Source: Dyadobacter crusticola DSM 16708 (GTDB taxonomy: Bacteria > Bacteroidota > Bacteroidia > Cytophagales > Spirosomataceae). From it: a stretch of DNA of 64,000 nucleotides. This document shows, one piece after another, positions 63,562 through 64,000 of this stretch (the first letter of the stretch is position 1; each line of letters starts with the position of its first letter). The stretch lies in NCBI RefSeq assembly GCF_000701505.1, contig NZ_JNJB01000019.1, positions 1 through 64,000 of the forward strand. Reading direction: 5' to 3'. The notes under the pieces were generated by a model. The model ran no database searches. It saw only the letters and a list, made by a program, of their open reading frames with translations, and had not been told where the DNA came from. A program made the translations under genes and the position numbers.

Positions 63562-64000
63562 ATGAAAGAATCCCATTCGCTGTCAACGTCCTTATTAAAG
63601 GACGTCATGCATATCTTACAGTTTGCCAGGCAAAAAGCTTACAGTGCTGTAAATAGCGAAATGGTAGTTGCCTATTGGCAAATGGGAAGGAGGATCGTGC
63701 AGGAAGAGCAACATGGAGAACAAAAAGCTGCTTACGGCGAAGCGATTCTTAAAACGTTGTCCATCTCGCTAACAGCTGAATTTGGCAAGGGTTTTTCCTA
63801 TGCCAACATTCGCAATTTCAGACAATTTTATCTTACATACCGTGACGAAGCAATGTGCTACGCAGTGTGTAGCAAATTGTCTTGGAGCCATAATCGGCTG
63901 ATTATGCGGATAGAAAGCCCCGATGCAAGAGCTTATTATCTTAAAGAATGCACCGATCAAATGTGGAGCACGCGGACATTGGAGCGCAACATTAATTCCC
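63562..64000 (+). CDS. DUF1016 (YhcG-like) nuclease-type protein, N-terminal part
   Basis: The first 146 residues of a DUF1016_N protein cut by the window edge. It shows FARQKAYSAVNSEMVVAYW, MGRRIVQEEQHGEQKAAYGE, GFSYANIRNFRQFYLTY and KLSWSHNRLIMRIESPDARA, the family hallmarks. Full-length members carry a C-terminal PD-(D/E)XK nuclease domain and are linked to DNA repair or restriction-type defence. Here it follows an XRE regulator. Confidence 0.88.
   Translation, partial: MKESHSLSTSLLKDVMHILQFARQKAYSAVNSEMVVAYWQMGRRIVQEEQHGEQKAAYGEAILKTLSISLTAEFGKGFSYANIRNFRQFYLTYRDEAMCYAVCSKLSWSHNRLIMRIESPDARAYYLKECTDQMWSTRTLERNINS

Overview
The window reads as a chromosomal stretch of a Bacteroidota bacterium, most likely order Cytophagales and perhaps Dyadobacter-like. 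The genus guess rests on gene content only. The clues are SusC/SusD pairs, an ECF sigma/FecR pair, LytTR and LytS-type regulators, a TTG-N20-TAnnTTTG promoter ahead of the rRNA genes, few clear Shine-Dalgarno sites, and class I lanthipeptide leaders of the Bacteroidota type. It opens inside the 5' end of a 16S rRNA gene on the minus strand and closes inside a DUF1016 nuclease gene.

Region 1 (1-13.9 kb) is general chromosome. It holds the 16S start and its promoter, a PhoD phosphatase pseudogene, a Tat-exported metallophosphoesterase, a choice-of-anchor I lipoprotein, a Na/Pi cotransporter, an SDR/AraC pair, a Phd-YoeB toxin-antitoxin module, an HxlR/NmrA divergent pair with a tandem palindromic operator, polyphosphate kinase and an FMN reductase. 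Several of these genes concern phosphate.

Region 2 (14-25.3 kb) is a minus-strand glycan locus. It runs ECF sigma, FecR anti-sigma, SusC with an STN domain, SusD, a Tat-exported Gfo/Idh/MocA oxidoreductase, and a large sugar dehydrogenase/PKD/cytochrome c/CBM6-like protein. The expected logic is that the SusC STN domain signals glycan binding to FecR, which frees the sigma factor. A broken DinB gene follows at 25.4-25.9 kb.

Region 3 (about 26-53.4 kb) is the notable part: a composite RiPP locus. The minus arm encodes four class I lanthipeptide precursors, a full-length LanB, a LytTR response regulator and LytS-type kinase, three further short peptides, a radical SAM/SPASM maturase, a C39-peptidase ABC exporter and an HlyD protein. 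The plus arm, starting from a shared intergenic region, encodes two LanC-like proteins (one without two zinc ligands), two luciferase-like flavin enzymes and a SusC/SusD pair. On the far side lie an outer-membrane beta-barrel receptor, three glycosyltransferase-type proteins, and a DUF6734-like protein whose C-terminus looks like a PqqD/RRE leader-binding fold. Read together, the genes suggest a Ser/Thr-dehydrated, thioether-cyclised peptide family that may also be reduced to D-residues, glycosylated and radical-crosslinked. It would be exported by one C39 transporter and handled at the outer membrane by TonB-dependent proteins. Only the lanthipeptide core is well supported; the other modifications are inferred from neighbours.

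Region 4 (53.4-64 kb) holds small stress and regulatory genes: an aldo/keto reductase with a divergent AraC regulator and a broken second aldo/keto reductase remnant, SRPBCC, WYL, VOC, alpha/beta hydrolase, DinB and DUF1801 proteins, a secreted unknown, an XRE regulator and a partial DUF1016 nuclease. No insertion sequence, CRISPR array or tRNA was recognised.
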